A stretch of DNA of 64,000 nt from Trueperella abortisuis (GCF_030811095.1 NZ_JAUSQL010000001.1:930001-994000), one strand, 5' to 3'; numbered from the stretch's first letter, positions 31,969 through 41,145 are shown. Notes: generated by a model from the letters alone, not told the origin. Numbers and translations: made by a program.

Positions 31969-32397
31969 TCAGTAGATACTTGCGTTACGAATTCTAAACC
32001 TGTAATCATTAGTTAACGATGCGACTCTCCTTCCAGAAGGGTCTATGAGCTTCCAGCCTGTACCATGTCTTCCGTAGTCCTTGGAAATCTTCCAAGCCTG
32101 GCCACGTGGTTCTCTCCACGCTGTTTCTCCTCGAACTTTTACTGAAAATGCGTTCCTGTTAATCTTGGTCCCGCCTGCTGCGAGAAGGCGTAAGGGTATT
32201 GAGCCTCCAGATGGTCCGTCGAGGCACATTTTCGAAATGCAGTTAAACGGTTTAATCTCATCTCGATCATTATTTGTGATCAGAGAGCTTAACACCGAAG
32301 ACTCTGGCCCGTCCGGAGATATGGGAAGTATTGGTACAGCTGAACCAATACTCACAGATACTAAACCAACTAGAAAAGACACTCGAGTGAGGTTCAT
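31969..32397 (-). CDS. Unknown secreted protein with a C-terminal HG-x-x-WKL domain
   Basis: 142 residues. A Sec-type signal peptide is visible at the N-terminus (MNLTRVSFLVGLVSVSIGSA). The mature part has two cysteines four apart (CISKMC). The C-terminal third reads like a small beta-rich domain (AWKISKDYGRHGTGWKLIDP, SGRRVASLTNDYRFRI). This loosely recalls the ends of secreted bacterial toxins, but I cannot name a family. Base composition is lower in GC than the flanking genes. It is first in a two-gene unit. An overlapping plus-strand ORF (32081-32440) looks like its antisense shadow. Confidence 0.6.
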   Translation of the reverse strand: MNLTRVSFLVGLVSVSIGSAVPILPISPDGPESSVLSSLITNNDRDEIKPFNCISKMCLDGPSGGSIPLRLLAAGGTKINRNAFSVKVRGETAWREPRGQAWKISKDYGRHGTGWKLIDPSGRRVASLTNDYRFRIRNASIY

Positions 32398-32573
32398 GAA
32401 TTCTCATTTCGTAGGTAGATGGGTGATGTTGCAGTTATGAATAGTAGTTGTGGGCGCTCTCGAGTTAGTGGGTATGTATGAATATTGGGACTGATTATGT
32501 CGTCTCTGTCGTTCTTGCATGAAGGCTCCAGAGCATCCGGTTGCGACAGGTGGTGCGTTCGTGCCGGCAAAAG

Positions 32574-32579
32574 TAGGAT
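32574..32579 (+). promoter_or_regulatory. -10 element of the M16 protease gene
   Basis: TAGGAT, 10 nt before ATG 32590. It would leave a leader of only about 3 nt and argues against the longer ORF from 32485. Confidence 0.5.
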
Positions 32580-32589
32580 GGACTTCCTT

Positions 32590-33888
32590 ATGGCACTACA
32601 ACTACCACTAGATTTTCCGGGCACTCTCGAGTTCGACGACGACGGGATCCCCACCAAGCGAACACTCCTGCCCAGCGGGATTCGCGTGCTCACCCAGCAC
32701 GTGCCCGGCCAGCGTTCGGTGGCGCTGGGATTCTTGGTCGGGGTGGGCTCGCGCGACGAGGCGCAGGGAGCGGAAGGCTCGACACACTTCCTCGAGCACC
32801 TGCTCTTCAAGGGCACCCACACCCGCACGGCGGCCGAGATCTCGGCGCTCGGAGATGCACTCGGCGGCACGATGAACGCCGCCACTGCGCGCCTGTACAC
32901 CTGTTATTACGGCCACGTCTTCGCCGGCGACCTGCCTGAGCTTGTGTCGCTGCTCGTGGACATGTTCTGCAACTCTCGGCTCGACCGGGGCGACATGGAG
33001 CTCGAGCGTGGGGTTATCCTCGAGGAGCTCGCCGCCGCCGACGACGACGTGTCGGAGGTCGCCTCCGACGCGATCCTCAAGCTCGTGATGGGCTCCCATC
33101 CGTTGGCGCGACCAATCGGCGGCACGTTCGAGACGGTGGCGGCGCTCGACCACGATCACTTACTCAAGCACTACCAGTCGAACTATCACGCGGGTGAGCT
33201 CGTCGTGACGGCGGCGGGGGAGGTTGACCATGACTCCCTCATCGACCTCCTCGTCAAGGAGCTGGCGGGCGTCGGGTGGGACCTGGCCGACCGGGCACCG
33301 GGGCCGAGGCGACGCGGGCAGGACGTGGCCTATACCGCCGGAGGCGAGGGATTCGCGGAGCGCCCCGGGCGGCAGGCCTCCGTCGTGGTCGGATATCCCG
33401 GGCTTGCGCTCCTGGACGAGCGGGAGGAGACCCTCACCGCGCTCGAGACCATCCTGGGCGGGGGACAATCCTCGCGACTCTTCCAGGAGGTGCGCGAGCG
33501 GCGCGGCCTGGCCTACTCCACCTATGCCTGGCAGGCTGGCTACCTCGAGGGTGGCCTTGTGGCGATGGAAGCCCTGTGCTCGCCCGCCCACACCCGGGCG
33601 GTGGCGGAGATTATGACCGACTGCCTACATGACATCGCGGAGAACGGGGTAAGCGAGCGAGAGGTCGACATCGCCTTCCGTCAGCGTCGGGCAAGGCTTG
33701 TTTTCTCTTCTGAAAGCAACCCGTTTAGGCGCTCGCGGCTGGGCGCATCCGAGCTGGTCGGGCGCCTGCGCTCACTTGAGGAGGTGTTCGCGGCTGCGCG
33801 GGCAGTGACGGGGGAGCAGATCCAGGAACTTGCCGGCGAGATTGCCCGCTCGCCGAGATCGCTCATGATTGTCGGAGCGGCGTCTTAG
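32590..33888 (+). CDS. M16-family zinc metallopeptidase
   Basis: 432 residues of the pitrilysin/processing-peptidase family. The inverted zinc motif HFLEH lies in GSTHFLEHLLFKGT, with the distal glutamate in ERGVILEELAAADDD. The second half has ETILGGGQSSRLFQEVRERRGLAYSTYAW, also typical. In actinobacteria this gene (often called pepR) follows pnp and precedes dapB; here two extra genes separate it from pnp. No signal peptide is seen, so it should act in the cytoplasm. The TAG stop forms part of the -10 of dapB. Confidence 0.93.
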   Translation: MALQLPLDFPGTLEFDDDGIPTKRTLLPSGIRVLTQHVPGQRSVALGFLVGVGSRDEAQGAEGSTHFLEHLLFKGTHTRTAAEISALGDALGGTMNAATARLYTCYYGHVFAGDLPELVSLLVDMFCNSRLDRGDMELERGVILEELAAADDDVSEVASDAILKLVMGSHPLARPIGGTFETVAALDHDHLLKHYQSNYHAGELVVTAAGEVDHDSLIDLLVKELAGVGWDLADRAPGPRRRGQDVAYTAGGEGFAERPGRQASVVVGYPGLALLDEREETLTALETILGGGQSSRLFQEVRERRGLAYSTYAWQAGYLEGGLVAMEALCSPAHTRAVAEIMTDCLHDIAENGVSEREVDIAFRQRRARLVFSSESNPFRRSRLGASELVGRLRSLEEVFAAARAVTGEQIQELAGEIARSPRSLMIVGAAS

Positions 33889-33891
33889 ACT
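33886..33891 (+). promoter_or_regulatory. -10 element of dapB (leaderless)
   Basis: TAGACT begins with the TAG stop codon of the protease gene and ends 6 nt before ATG 33898. Confidence 0.6.
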
Positions 33892-33897
33892 TGGGGC

Positions 33898-34641
33898 ATG
33901 GGAGGAAAGATGAAGGTTGCAGTAGTCGGCGCCGCAGGGCGCATGGGAAGTTCAGTGTGTGAGGCGGTTCTGGGAGCCGACCTCGAACTCGTGGCGCGAC
34001 TGGACGCGGGCGATCCGATCACGGCGGAGTCGCTGGCGGGTGCGGACGTCGTCGTCGAGTTCACGGTGCCGAGTGCGACGGACGCGAACGTGCACGCCAT
34101 CCTCGACGCGGGCTCACACGTCGTCATCGGCACCACGGGGTGGACGCCGGAGCGGCTGGAGGCGGTGCGCGAACACGCCCTGCGCGTGGGCAAGAATGCG
34201 ATCATCGCTCCGAACTACGCGCTGTCGGCGGTTTTAGCTATGTCATTTGCGGAGAAGGCGGCGGCGATGTTCGAGTCGGTGGAGGTCATCGAGCTCCACC
34301 ACCCGGACAAGGTCGATGCGCCCTCTGGCACGGCCACCACGAGCGCGCAGCGTATCGGGGCGGCGCGCAGGGCAGCGGGGCTGGTGAGCCCGGATGCCAC
34401 GCAATCCGATCCGCTTGGCACGCGCGGTGGTCAGATCGATGGGGTTCATGTTCACGCCGTCCGCCTGCGCGGCCTGTACGCGCACGAGGAAATCCTGCTG
34501 GGCAACCCGGGCGAACAGCTGACGATCCGCCAGGATTCATTCGGGCGGGAGTCCTTCATGCCGGGCGTGCTACTTGCCGTGCGGGAGGTGGGCAAGCGCC
34601 CGGGGCTCACCTATGGACTTGAACCACTTCTGGATCTATGA
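33898..34641 (+). CDS. dapB: 4-hydroxy-tetrahydrodipicolinate reductase
   Basis: DapB reduces the DapA product in the diaminopimelate/lysine pathway, which feeds peptidoglycan. Seen are the nucleotide-binding VAVVGAAGRMGSSV, VVEFTVPSAT, IGTTGW, APNYALS and the catalytic ELHHPDKVDAPSGTA. It is 247 residues from ATG 33898 (leaderless) or 243 from ATG 33910, which has its own GGGAGG site between the two ATGs; the second start matches the usual family N-terminus. The TGA overlaps the next ATG (ATGA). dapA lies 4 kb downstream. Confidence 0.95.
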   Translation: MGGKMKVAVVGAAGRMGSSVCEAVLGADLELVARLDAGDPITAESLAGADVVVEFTVPSATDANVHAILDAGSHVVIGTTGWTPERLEAVREHALRVGKNAIIAPNYALSAVLAMSFAEKAAAMFESVEVIELHHPDKVDAPSGTATTSAQRIGAARRAAGLVSPDATQSDPLGTRGGQIDGVHVHAVRLRGLYAHEEILLGNPGEQLTIRQDSFGRESFMPGVLLAVREVGKRPGLTYGLEPLLDL

Positions 34642-37600
34642 ACTACGGCGGACTGGAACGATTCGTCGATTCCGGCTCTTTGGCGCGTGGCCTGCTCTAT
34701 GCCCTTGACTCCAAATCGGCCATCAACGTTGCGACGGATCAAAAGATTGAGGCGGTCTCGGCCGGGTCGAACGGGGAGATCTACACGGAGTGGATCGACT
34801 ACGAACGTGAGGGCGGCGAGTTCGTCTACTTCTCCGGCAATTGCACCTGTCCGGTGGGATACAACTGCAAGCACTGCGTGAGTGCCACACTGATGGCGCT
34901 GGACCTCCTGCCGGCGTCGCTCATGCGGGCCTCGCAGCTCCCGCCTCGCACCGATGCGAACTCGGGCTGGCGCAGGACGCTTACCCACATGCTCGGCCTC
35001 GGGGCGACGGGTGAAGAGCCCATCGCGCTCGGTTTCAGCTTCACGGCGCCGCGACCGCCCATGGCAGGAATCCCCGCCTGGAAGCAGCAAGCCCACGGCC
35101 GGCTCGAACTCGACGCGATGCGCAAGGGCAAGCGCGGAACCTGGATCAAGACGGGTATTTCGCTTGTCAACCTGCGCCAAGGCATCGGTCAGGAATTCGA
35201 CTCGCGCCAGCTGCGGGCGGTGCGCGATTTCCTCACCGCCTGCGAGCTCAATTCGGGTGGGCTGTTTAGGATACGCGATCCATTGTCGATGCTGATGGTT
35301 AACTCGCCAATCCTCGGGCACTACCTCAAGGGGTGCATCGATGCCGGGGTGGAGCTCATCGATGCGGTGGCGAAGAAGCCGATCGTGATCGAATCTGAGC
35401 CGGCAGTGCCGGCCATCGAGCTCGTGAACACGGGTGAGTTCATCGACGTCGTGGCGGAGCTTAAGCATCCGAGCGATCCGCACAACTACCTGCTCGTCGG
35501 CAAACCGAACCAGCTGGTCTTCTGGGACGATGGCAGGCTCCACATGGCCTTCCTCGAGCCGGTCGCGAGCGAGGAATGGACCTACCTGCGCCCGAGGGAA
35601 GTCCGTGTCCCCGCCTCCGAGCAGGAGGATTTCGAGCGTGACTTCCTTCCGGCGCTACGCTCGACCGGCAAGCTCGACACGATCGGATACGAGCTGCCGG
35701 CGCCGCCTCAACCGTCCCTGCGCCTCACGCTCACATCGACGGGCGAGCAGTTCCCGGTGGTGAGCGCGAACTGGGAATGGATCTACTCCGACGAGCGCGG
35801 CCACGTGAGCGGCAGCTACCCACTGTGGAGCCCGCCGGCCGGCGGTCGAAACATGGAGGCCGAGCAGGAGATCCGGCGCCAGGCGAGCGACGTGGTGGAG
35901 CGGGTGTGCCCGGCGATGATGGTCGGCGGGCGGCTGGGCTGGATCAAGCTCCAGGGAGAGAACCTGCTCTCCCTGGGAGACCTGACGCGGGAGCTGACCG
36001 CGATCGGCGTGGACGTTGTCCAGCAGACCCCGGCCTTCCGCCGCGCCGAGGATGTCCAGGTGGACGTGGACGTGGAGGAGTCGCGTGACTGGCTGGACCT
36101 GAAGATGCGAGTGATCGTAGACGGGCAGCCGGTGGAGCTACACGAACTGCTCAGCGCGCTGACGCTGGGGAAGAAGTTCACCTTTGTGGGCGGCTCGTAT
36201 GTGGATCTGGGCAGCCCGGATCTGGCCAAGTTGAAGGGCCTGATCGAGGAGGCGCGTCTGCTCGGGGACGGGCGTCGCTCCGAGCTACGGGTACCGAAGA
36301 TTCGCCAGTCCTGGTGGCAGGACCTGCTGGACCTGGGGATCGTCAAGGCCGCGGAGAACCGCTGGCTGGAGGCTGTGCGCAACGCCCCAGACCCCGAGCC
36401 GGCGACAGTCCCGGCCACGCTGAACGCCACGCTGCGTTCCTACCAGGAGGTCGGATTTAGCTGGCTGAGTCATCTACGCGACGCCGGGCTCGGCGGCGTG
36501 CTCGCCGACGACATGGGATTGGGCAAGACCGTCCAGATCTTGTCCATGATCCTCCGGGACCGCGAGCGCAACCCCGGCTCGCCGTGGCTGGTGGTGGCAC
36601 CCACCTCGGTGGTGGCTAACTGGGTGAGCGAGGCGGCACGCTTCGTGCCGTCGCTGAAGGTGGTCGGAATCGAGGCGACGGAACGCATCCGCGGCACAAG
36701 CCTGGCGCAGGAAACGAAGGGGGCGGACGTCGTCGTCACCTCCTACACGCTGATGCGCTTGGAGGCGGACGACTACCGCAGCCTTGGGGTGACGGGGCTG
36801 GTGTTGGACGAGGCGCAGAATGTAAAGAACGCCAGGTCGAAGGGGTTTGCTGCCGCCGCGAGCCTCGGGGCGGCCACCGTCTTCGCCGTGACGGGCACGC
36901 CGATCGAGAACAACCTCGGGGAGCTGTGGGCGATGTTTGCGCTGACGGCACCCGGCCTGCTCGGTTCAGCGGAGAAGTTTAACGACGCCTTTCGTAAACC
37001 GATTGAGAAGGCGGCCTCGAGCGCTACGGGAGGCGGCGAGGAGCTCATGTCCACACTCCGGCGCCGGATTGGCCCGTTCCTTTTGCGGCGCACGAAGCAG
37101 TCCGTCAGCCTCGACCTGCCGCCCAAGCAGGAGCAGGTGCTACGTGTGGAGCTTAAGGGCGCCCACCGGCGCATGTATGACGTGCAGCTCGAAAAGGAAC
37201 GCCAGCGGGTGCTCGGGCTCTCGGAGGAGGACCGGATCGAGATCCTGTCCTCCCTCACGCGACTACGCCAACTGGCGATCGATCCGCGGCTTGCGGACGA
37301 GGATTCGACGGCGCCGGCATCGAAGCTGGACGAACTGCTTGCGCTGGTCGAGAACCTGGTGGCCGAACAGCATTCGGCGCTCGTCTTTTCGCAGTTCACC
37401 CGCTTCCTGAAGCTGGTGGCCGAGCGGCTGGATGAGGCCGGAATCCGCTACCTCTACCTGGACGGTTCTACGCGCGGCAGGCCGGCCCTCATCAAGCGCT
37501 TCGCGGCGGGGGAGGCGCCGGTCTTCCTCATATCGCTGAAGGCTGGCGGGACAGGGCTGAACCTGACGATGGCGGACTATGCGATCCTCACCGACCCGTG

Positions 37601-37817
37601 GTGGAACCCGGCGGCCGAGCAGCAGGCCGTGGATCGGGCGCATCGCATCGGGCAGACCCGTCCGGTTCATGTCTACCGGCTGGTGTCCAAGGGCACGATC
37701 GAGGAGAAGGTCGTGGCCCTCCAGGATCAAAAGCGCCGCCTGCTGGGAGTGCTCAGTGAGGACGGCGGGGCTTCCGGCAAGCTCTCCGCGGCCGAACTGC
37801 GGGCGCTGCTCGACTAA
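34638..37817 (+). CDS. SNF2-family DEAD/DEAH-like helicase with SWIM zinc finger
   Basis: 1059 residues. A SWIM zinc finger sits near the N-terminus (CTCPVGYNCKHC, about residues 72-83). The C-terminal 500 residues are a SNF2 ATPase: motif I DDMGLGKT, motif II DEAQNVKN, motif III VTGTPIENNLGELW, motif V KAGGTGLNL, and motif VI QAVDRAHRIGQTRPVHVYRL. Such bacterial SNF2 proteins translocate on DNA and may remodel bound proteins such as RNA polymerase (as RapA does), but the exact role is not known. It is coupled to dapB by a 4-nt overlap. Confidence 0.93.
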   Translation: MNYGGLERFVDSGSLARGLLYALDSKSAINVATDQKIEAVSAGSNGEIYTEWIDYEREGGEFVYFSGNCTCPVGYNCKHCVSATLMALDLLPASLMRASQLPPRTDANSGWRRTLTHMLGLGATGEEPIALGFSFTAPRPPMAGIPAWKQQAHGRLELDAMRKGKRGTWIKTGISLVNLRQGIGQEFDSRQLRAVRDFLTACELNSGGLFRIRDPLSMLMVNSPILGHYLKGCIDAGVELIDAVAKKPIVIESEPAVPAIELVNTGEFIDVVAELKHPSDPHNYLLVGKPNQLVFWDDGRLHMAFLEPVASEEWTYLRPREVRVPASEQEDFERDFLPALRSTGKLDTIGYELPAPPQPSLRLTLTSTGEQFPVVSANWEWIYSDERGHVSGSYPLWSPPAGGRNMEAEQEIRRQASDVVERVCPAMMVGGRLGWIKLQGENLLSLGDLTRELTAIGVDVVQQTPAFRRAEDVQVDVDVEESRDWLDLKMRVIVDGQPVELHELLSALTLGKKFTFVGGSYVDLGSPDLAKLKGLIEEARLLGDGRRSELRVPKIRQSWWQDLLDLGIVKAAENRWLEAVRNAPDPEPATVPATLNATLRSYQEVGFSWLSHLRDAGLGGVLADDMGLGKTVQILSMILRDRERNPGSPWLVVAPTSVVANWVSEAARFVPSLKVVGIEATERIRGTSLAQETKGADVVVTSYTLMRLEADDYRSLGVTGLVLDEAQNVKNARSKGFAAAASLGAATVFAVTGTPIENNLGELWAMFALTAPGLLGSAEKFNDAFRKPIEKAASSATGGGEELMSTLRRRIGPFLLRRTKQSVSLDLPPKQEQVLRVELKGAHRRMYDVQLEKERQRVLGLSEEDRIEILSSLTRLRQLAIDPRLADEDSTAPASKLDELLALVENLVAEQHSALVFSQFTRFLKLVAERLDEAGIRYLYLDGSTRGRPALIKRFAAGEAPVFLISLKAGGTGLNLTMADYAILTDPWWNPAAEQQAVDRAHRIGQTRPVHVYRLVSKGTIEEKVVALQDQKRRLLGVLSEDGGASGKLSAAELRALLD

Positions 37818-37865
37818 CACCTAGGGTCGCGGGCGGGCAACGTGGCCGCGTGCCGGCATGCTGGT

Positions 37866-38453
37866 TTAGCCCTCCCGGTCGAGGGTGGTCCACCACAGGT
37901 GCTCGCGGATTTCTTCCCCGTCCACCTCGGCATGGCGGCGGAGCGGGCGTGGCGCGAAGCCGGATGCATCCAGCAAATGGGTGAACTGGTCGTGGCCAGC
38001 GATCGCCCACGTGTGAAGTTCTGTGGCGTCGGCGCAGATGTCGGTGATGGCGGCGAGCAGGCGGGCGTCGTGACCGGCGCCGCCCACGCGCAGCGGCACG
38101 CAGAAGCTCGTGATCTCGTAGGCTACGCGTGGCTGGCCCGTGGCGGCGTCGAGCCCGGATTCGTCGTCGCCGCTGAGGATGACGGCGGGGGAGGGGGCGA
38201 CTGCGGCGAAGCCCTCCACCACGTCGCCTGCCACGGCCACGAGTACGTGGTGGCGCTCGGAGGGAAGGTTTTCGATGGTGGCTCGCCACGCGGCGGCGAG
38301 TGAGCCGACCTCGAGCTGGGCGCCGACGACGGTGCTCGCCCGGTGTTCGAGACCGGCGGAGATAGCCTCCAGCATGGCCTCGCGCTGAACCTGGGCGATG
38401 GCCAGCGCGTCGGAGGGGCGGGCGGGGCGTACGGATTTGACAACGTTCACCAC
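37866..38453 (-). CDS. GNAT-like acetyltransferase
   Basis: About 195 residues. The N-terminus KSVRPARPSDALAIAQVQREAM is the first strand and helix of a GNAT fold; VAVAGDVVEGFAAVAPS and YEITSFCVPLRVGGAGHDARLLAAI fit the central strands and CoA loop in a degenerate form. The end (LLDASGFAPRPLRRHAEVDGEEIREHLWWTTLD) fits the final GNAT strands. The substrate is unknown. The start is GTG 38453 or GTG 38450; a CACAAT hexamer 6 nt before the second favours it. It is divergent from dapA, with the two promoters in the 73-nt gap. Confidence 0.8.
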   Translation of the reverse strand: MVNVVKSVRPARPSDALAIAQVQREAMLEAISAGLEHRASTVVGAQLEVGSLAAAWRATIENLPSERHHVLVAVAGDVVEGFAAVAPSPAVILSGDDESGLDAATGQPRVAYEITSFCVPLRVGGAGHDARLLAAITDICADATELHTWAIAGHDQFTHLLDASGFAPRPLRRHAEVDGEEIREHLWWTTLDREG

Positions 38454-38514
38454 GCCATTGTGTCAGGGAAACGTCCAGATGACGAAAGATGAACCCGAAA
38501 GGGGAAGCGGCGTA

Positions 38515-38520
38515 TAGGGT
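38515..38520 (+). promoter_or_regulatory. -10 element of dapA (leaderless)
   Basis: TAGGGT (overlapping TATAGG) is followed by 6 nt and ATG 38527. No ribosome binding site is present. Confidence 0.55.
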
Positions 38521-38526
38521 AGTGCC

Positions 38527-39423
38527 ATGAGTACTCCTTCGCGTTCCTTTGGTTCAGTCTCCGTCGCCATGGTCACGCCGTTTAACCCGGACGGCTCAAT
38601 CGACATCGACGGCGCGTGCAAGGTGGCCCGCAAGCTCGTCGATGACGGGTGCGACGCCCTCGTCCTGTCCGGTACCACCGGCGAATCGCCCACCACCCAC
38701 CAGCCGGAGAAGAACGAGCTCGTGCGTCAGGTCAAGGCCGCCGTCGAGGGCCGAGCAATGATCGTGGCGGGAGCAGGCTCGAACGACACCGCCCACGCCG
38801 TGCGTATCGCGAAGGGTGCGCAAGACTCGGGCGCCGACGGCCTGCTCGTCGTCGCGCCCTACTACAACCGTCCCTCCCAGGAGGGCGTCTACCAGCACAT
38901 CGTTGCGGTGGCCGATTCCACCGACCTGCCCGTCATGGTCTACGACATCCCCGGCCGCACCGGCGTGGCGATCTCGGACGCCACCCTCGACCGGCTCGCC
39001 AAGCACCCGCAGATCAAGGCGGTCAAGGACGCTACCGGCAACGTGGCCCAGGGTTTTGATCGCATCAATCGCACGGGGCTCGAATACTACTCGGGTGACG
39101 ACTCGCTCAACTTCGCCTGGCTGGCCCACGGCGCCTCCGGCGTTGTGTCGGTGGCCGGCCATCTCATCGCCTCCGGGTTGCGCGCGCTCGTCACCGAAGT
39201 CGACGCCGGGGATCTACCCGCCGCGCGGGCCGAGTTCGCCAAGCAGGCCACGATCATCGACGCGATCATGGGCGGGGGACAGGGCGCCGTCATGGCCAAG
39301 GAGGCCCTGAAGATGGTCGGCGTCATCGACTCGGCCACCGTCCGACTGCCGCTCGTGGGCGCATCCGAGGCTGAGCTGGCCAAGCTGCGCGTTGCGCTAC
39401 GCGCCGAAGGCCTGGTCGAGTAG
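38527..39423 (+). CDS. dapA: 4-hydroxy-tetrahydrodipicolinate synthase
   Basis: DapA condenses pyruvate and aspartate semialdehyde at the entry to diaminopimelate/lysine synthesis. The 298 residues form a TIM barrel with VAMVTPFNPDGSID, LVLSGTTGESPTT, VVAPYYNRPSQEGVYQHI, VMVYDIPGRTGV and the Schiff-base lysine K167 in IKAVKDATGN. Length is normal. dapB is upstream in another transcript. Confidence 0.97.
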   Translation: MSTPSRSFGSVSVAMVTPFNPDGSIDIDGACKVARKLVDDGCDALVLSGTTGESPTTHQPEKNELVRQVKAAVEGRAMIVAGAGSNDTAHAVRIAKGAQDSGADGLLVVAPYYNRPSQEGVYQHIVAVADSTDLPVMVYDIPGRTGVAISDATLDRLAKHPQIKAVKDATGNVAQGFDRINRTGLEYYSGDDSLNFAWLAHGASGVVSVAGHLIASGLRALVTEVDAGDLPAARAEFAKQATIIDAIMGGGQGAVMAKEALKMVGVIDSATVRLPLVGASEAELAKLRVALRAEGLVE

Positions 39424-39456
39424 CACCGCGCCAGCGCAGGCTAGGCTCAAACGTGC

Positions 39457-39462
39457 GATAAT
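39457..39462 (+). promoter_or_regulatory. -10 element of rnj (leaderless)
   Basis: GATAAT lies 6 nt before GTG 39469, the same arrangement as at ispG. Confidence 0.65.
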
Positions 39463-39468
39463 GGTTGG

Positions 39469-41145
39469 GTGAGTAAAACTAAGCTTCCCCCATCCATCAA
39501 GAACGGCACCCTCCGTATCGTCCCGCTCGGCGGAATCGGCGAGATTGGGCGCAACATGACGGTCTTCGAGATCGACGGGCGCATGATCGTGGTCGACTGC
39601 GGCGTGCTCTTCCCCGAAGAATCCCAGCCTGGCGTTGACCTCATTCTGCCGGATTTTGACTACATCAAGGATCGCCTCCACCAGATCGACGCGATCATCC
39701 TCACCCACGGGCACGAAGACCACATCGGTGGCGTTCCCTACCTGCTTAGGCTCCGCGAAGACATCCCGATTATCGGCTCCCAGCTGACGATCGCCCTGGT
39801 CGAGGCCAAGCTCGCCGAGCACCGCATCAAGCCCTACACGCACGTCGTCGAAGAGGGCGACATCGAAAACCTCGGCAACTTCGAGTGCGAGTTCATCGCG
39901 GTCAACCACTCCATCCCTGACGCGCTGGCCGTGTTCATCCGCACGAATGCCGGAACCGTCCTGCACACGGGCGACTTCAAGATGGATCAGCTGCCCCTCG
40001 ACGGGCGCATCACCGACCTGCGCTCCTTCGCCCGCGTGGGCGAGGAGGGCGTGGACCTGTTCATGTGCGATTCCACCAACGCCGAGGTCCCCGGCTTCGT
40101 AGCCTCGGAGGCGAACATCGGCCCGGTCATCGAGTCCGTTTTCGCCCAGGCCCACGGCAAGATCGTGGTGGCCTCCTTCTCCTCGCACGTCCACCGCGTC
40201 CAGCAAGTCCTGGATGCGGCCTACAAGTTCGAGCGCAAGGTGTGCTTCGTGGGTCGCTCGATGGTGCGCAACATGACTATCGCCGAGGAGCTGGGATACC
40301 TCTCCGTCCCTGAAGACACGCTCATTGACCTGAAGAACGCCGACTCGTTGCCCGACGACGAGATCGTCTACATGTCCACGGGCTCCCAAGGTGAGCCGAT
40401 GGCCGTGCTCTCGCGCATCGTCGCCGGTAGCCACAAGTCCATCACGGTCGGTCCTGGAGACACGGTCATCTTCGCCTCCTCGCTCATCCCCGGCAACGAA
40501 AACTCCGTCTTCCGGCTCATCAACGGCCTGACCAAGCTGGGCGCCAAGGTGGTCCACCAAGGCAACGCCAAAGTGCACGTCTCCGGGCACGCCGCAGAGG
40601 GCGAGCTACTGTACTGCTACAACATCCTCGAGCCCGAATACGCCATGCCGGTCCACGGCGAAGTGCGCCACCTCGTGGCCAACGGCGCCATCGCGGTCAA
40701 GACGGGCGTGCCGGCCGAGAACGTTATCCTGGCCGAGGACGGCTCGGTCATCGACATGGTCGACGGCCACTGCTCGATCGTCGGTGAGGTGCCCTGCGGG
40801 TATGTCTACGTGGACGGATCCTCCGTGGGCGAGATCGGCGAGGCCGAGCTCACCGACCGGCGCACGCTGGGCGAGGAGGGCTTTATCGCGATCTTCGCCG
40901 TCATCGACGCTCAGGAGCGGAAGGTGCTCACAGGCCCGCACATCCAGGCCCGCGGCATGGCCGAGGACGACTCCGTCTTCGAAGAGATCCTGCCTGACGT
41001 GCGCACGGCTCTCGACCAGGCAATCGCGAACGAGTCCGCCAACACCTACCAGATGCAACAGGCAATGCGGCGCGTCGTGGGACGGTGGGTGGCTCGCAAG
41101 CTGCGCCGCAAGCCAATGATCATCCCCACCATCATCGAAGCCTAG
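39469..41145 (+). CDS. rnj: Ribonuclease J
   Basis: RNase J is a metallo-beta-lactamase/beta-CASP enzyme with endo- and 5'-3' exonuclease activity, used in mRNA decay and rRNA maturation. The 558 residues show PLGGIGEIGRNMTVFE, the metal motif LTHGHEDHIGG, the HTGDFK motif, DSTNAE, and the beta-CASP part through VHVSGHAAEGEL and PVHGEVRHL, then a C-terminal domain. It is downstream of dapA, a common actinobacterial pairing. The stop codon is shared, in antisense, with the convergent dehydrogenase gene. Confidence 0.97.
   Translation: MSKTKLPPSIKNGTLRIVPLGGIGEIGRNMTVFEIDGRMIVVDCGVLFPEESQPGVDLILPDFDYIKDRLHQIDAIILTHGHEDHIGGVPYLLRLREDIPIIGSQLTIALVEAKLAEHRIKPYTHVVEEGDIENLGNFECEFIAVNHSIPDALAVFIRTNAGTVLHTGDFKMDQLPLDGRITDLRSFARVGEEGVDLFMCDSTNAEVPGFVASEANIGPVIESVFAQAHGKIVVASFSSHVHRVQQVLDAAYKFERKVCFVGRSMVRNMTIAEELGYLSVPEDTLIDLKNADSLPDDEIVYMSTGSQGEPMAVLSRIVAGSHKSITVGPGDTVIFASSLIPGNENSVFRLINGLTKLGAKVVHQGNAKVHVSGHAAEGELLYCYNILEPEYAMPVHGEVRHLVANGAIAVKTGVPAENVILAEDGSVIDMVDGHCSIVGEVPCGYVYVDGSSVGEIGEAELTDRRTLGEEGFIAIFAVIDAQERKVLTGPHIQARGMAEDDSVFEEILPDVRTALDQAIANESANTYQMQQAMRRVVGRWVARKLRRKPMIIPTIIEA

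Noticed and set aside
32081..32440. Plus-strand ORF opposite the secreted-protein gene
   Set aside because: The minus strand has the signal peptide and the coupled downstream gene; the plus ORF has no ribosome site and no protein-like features.
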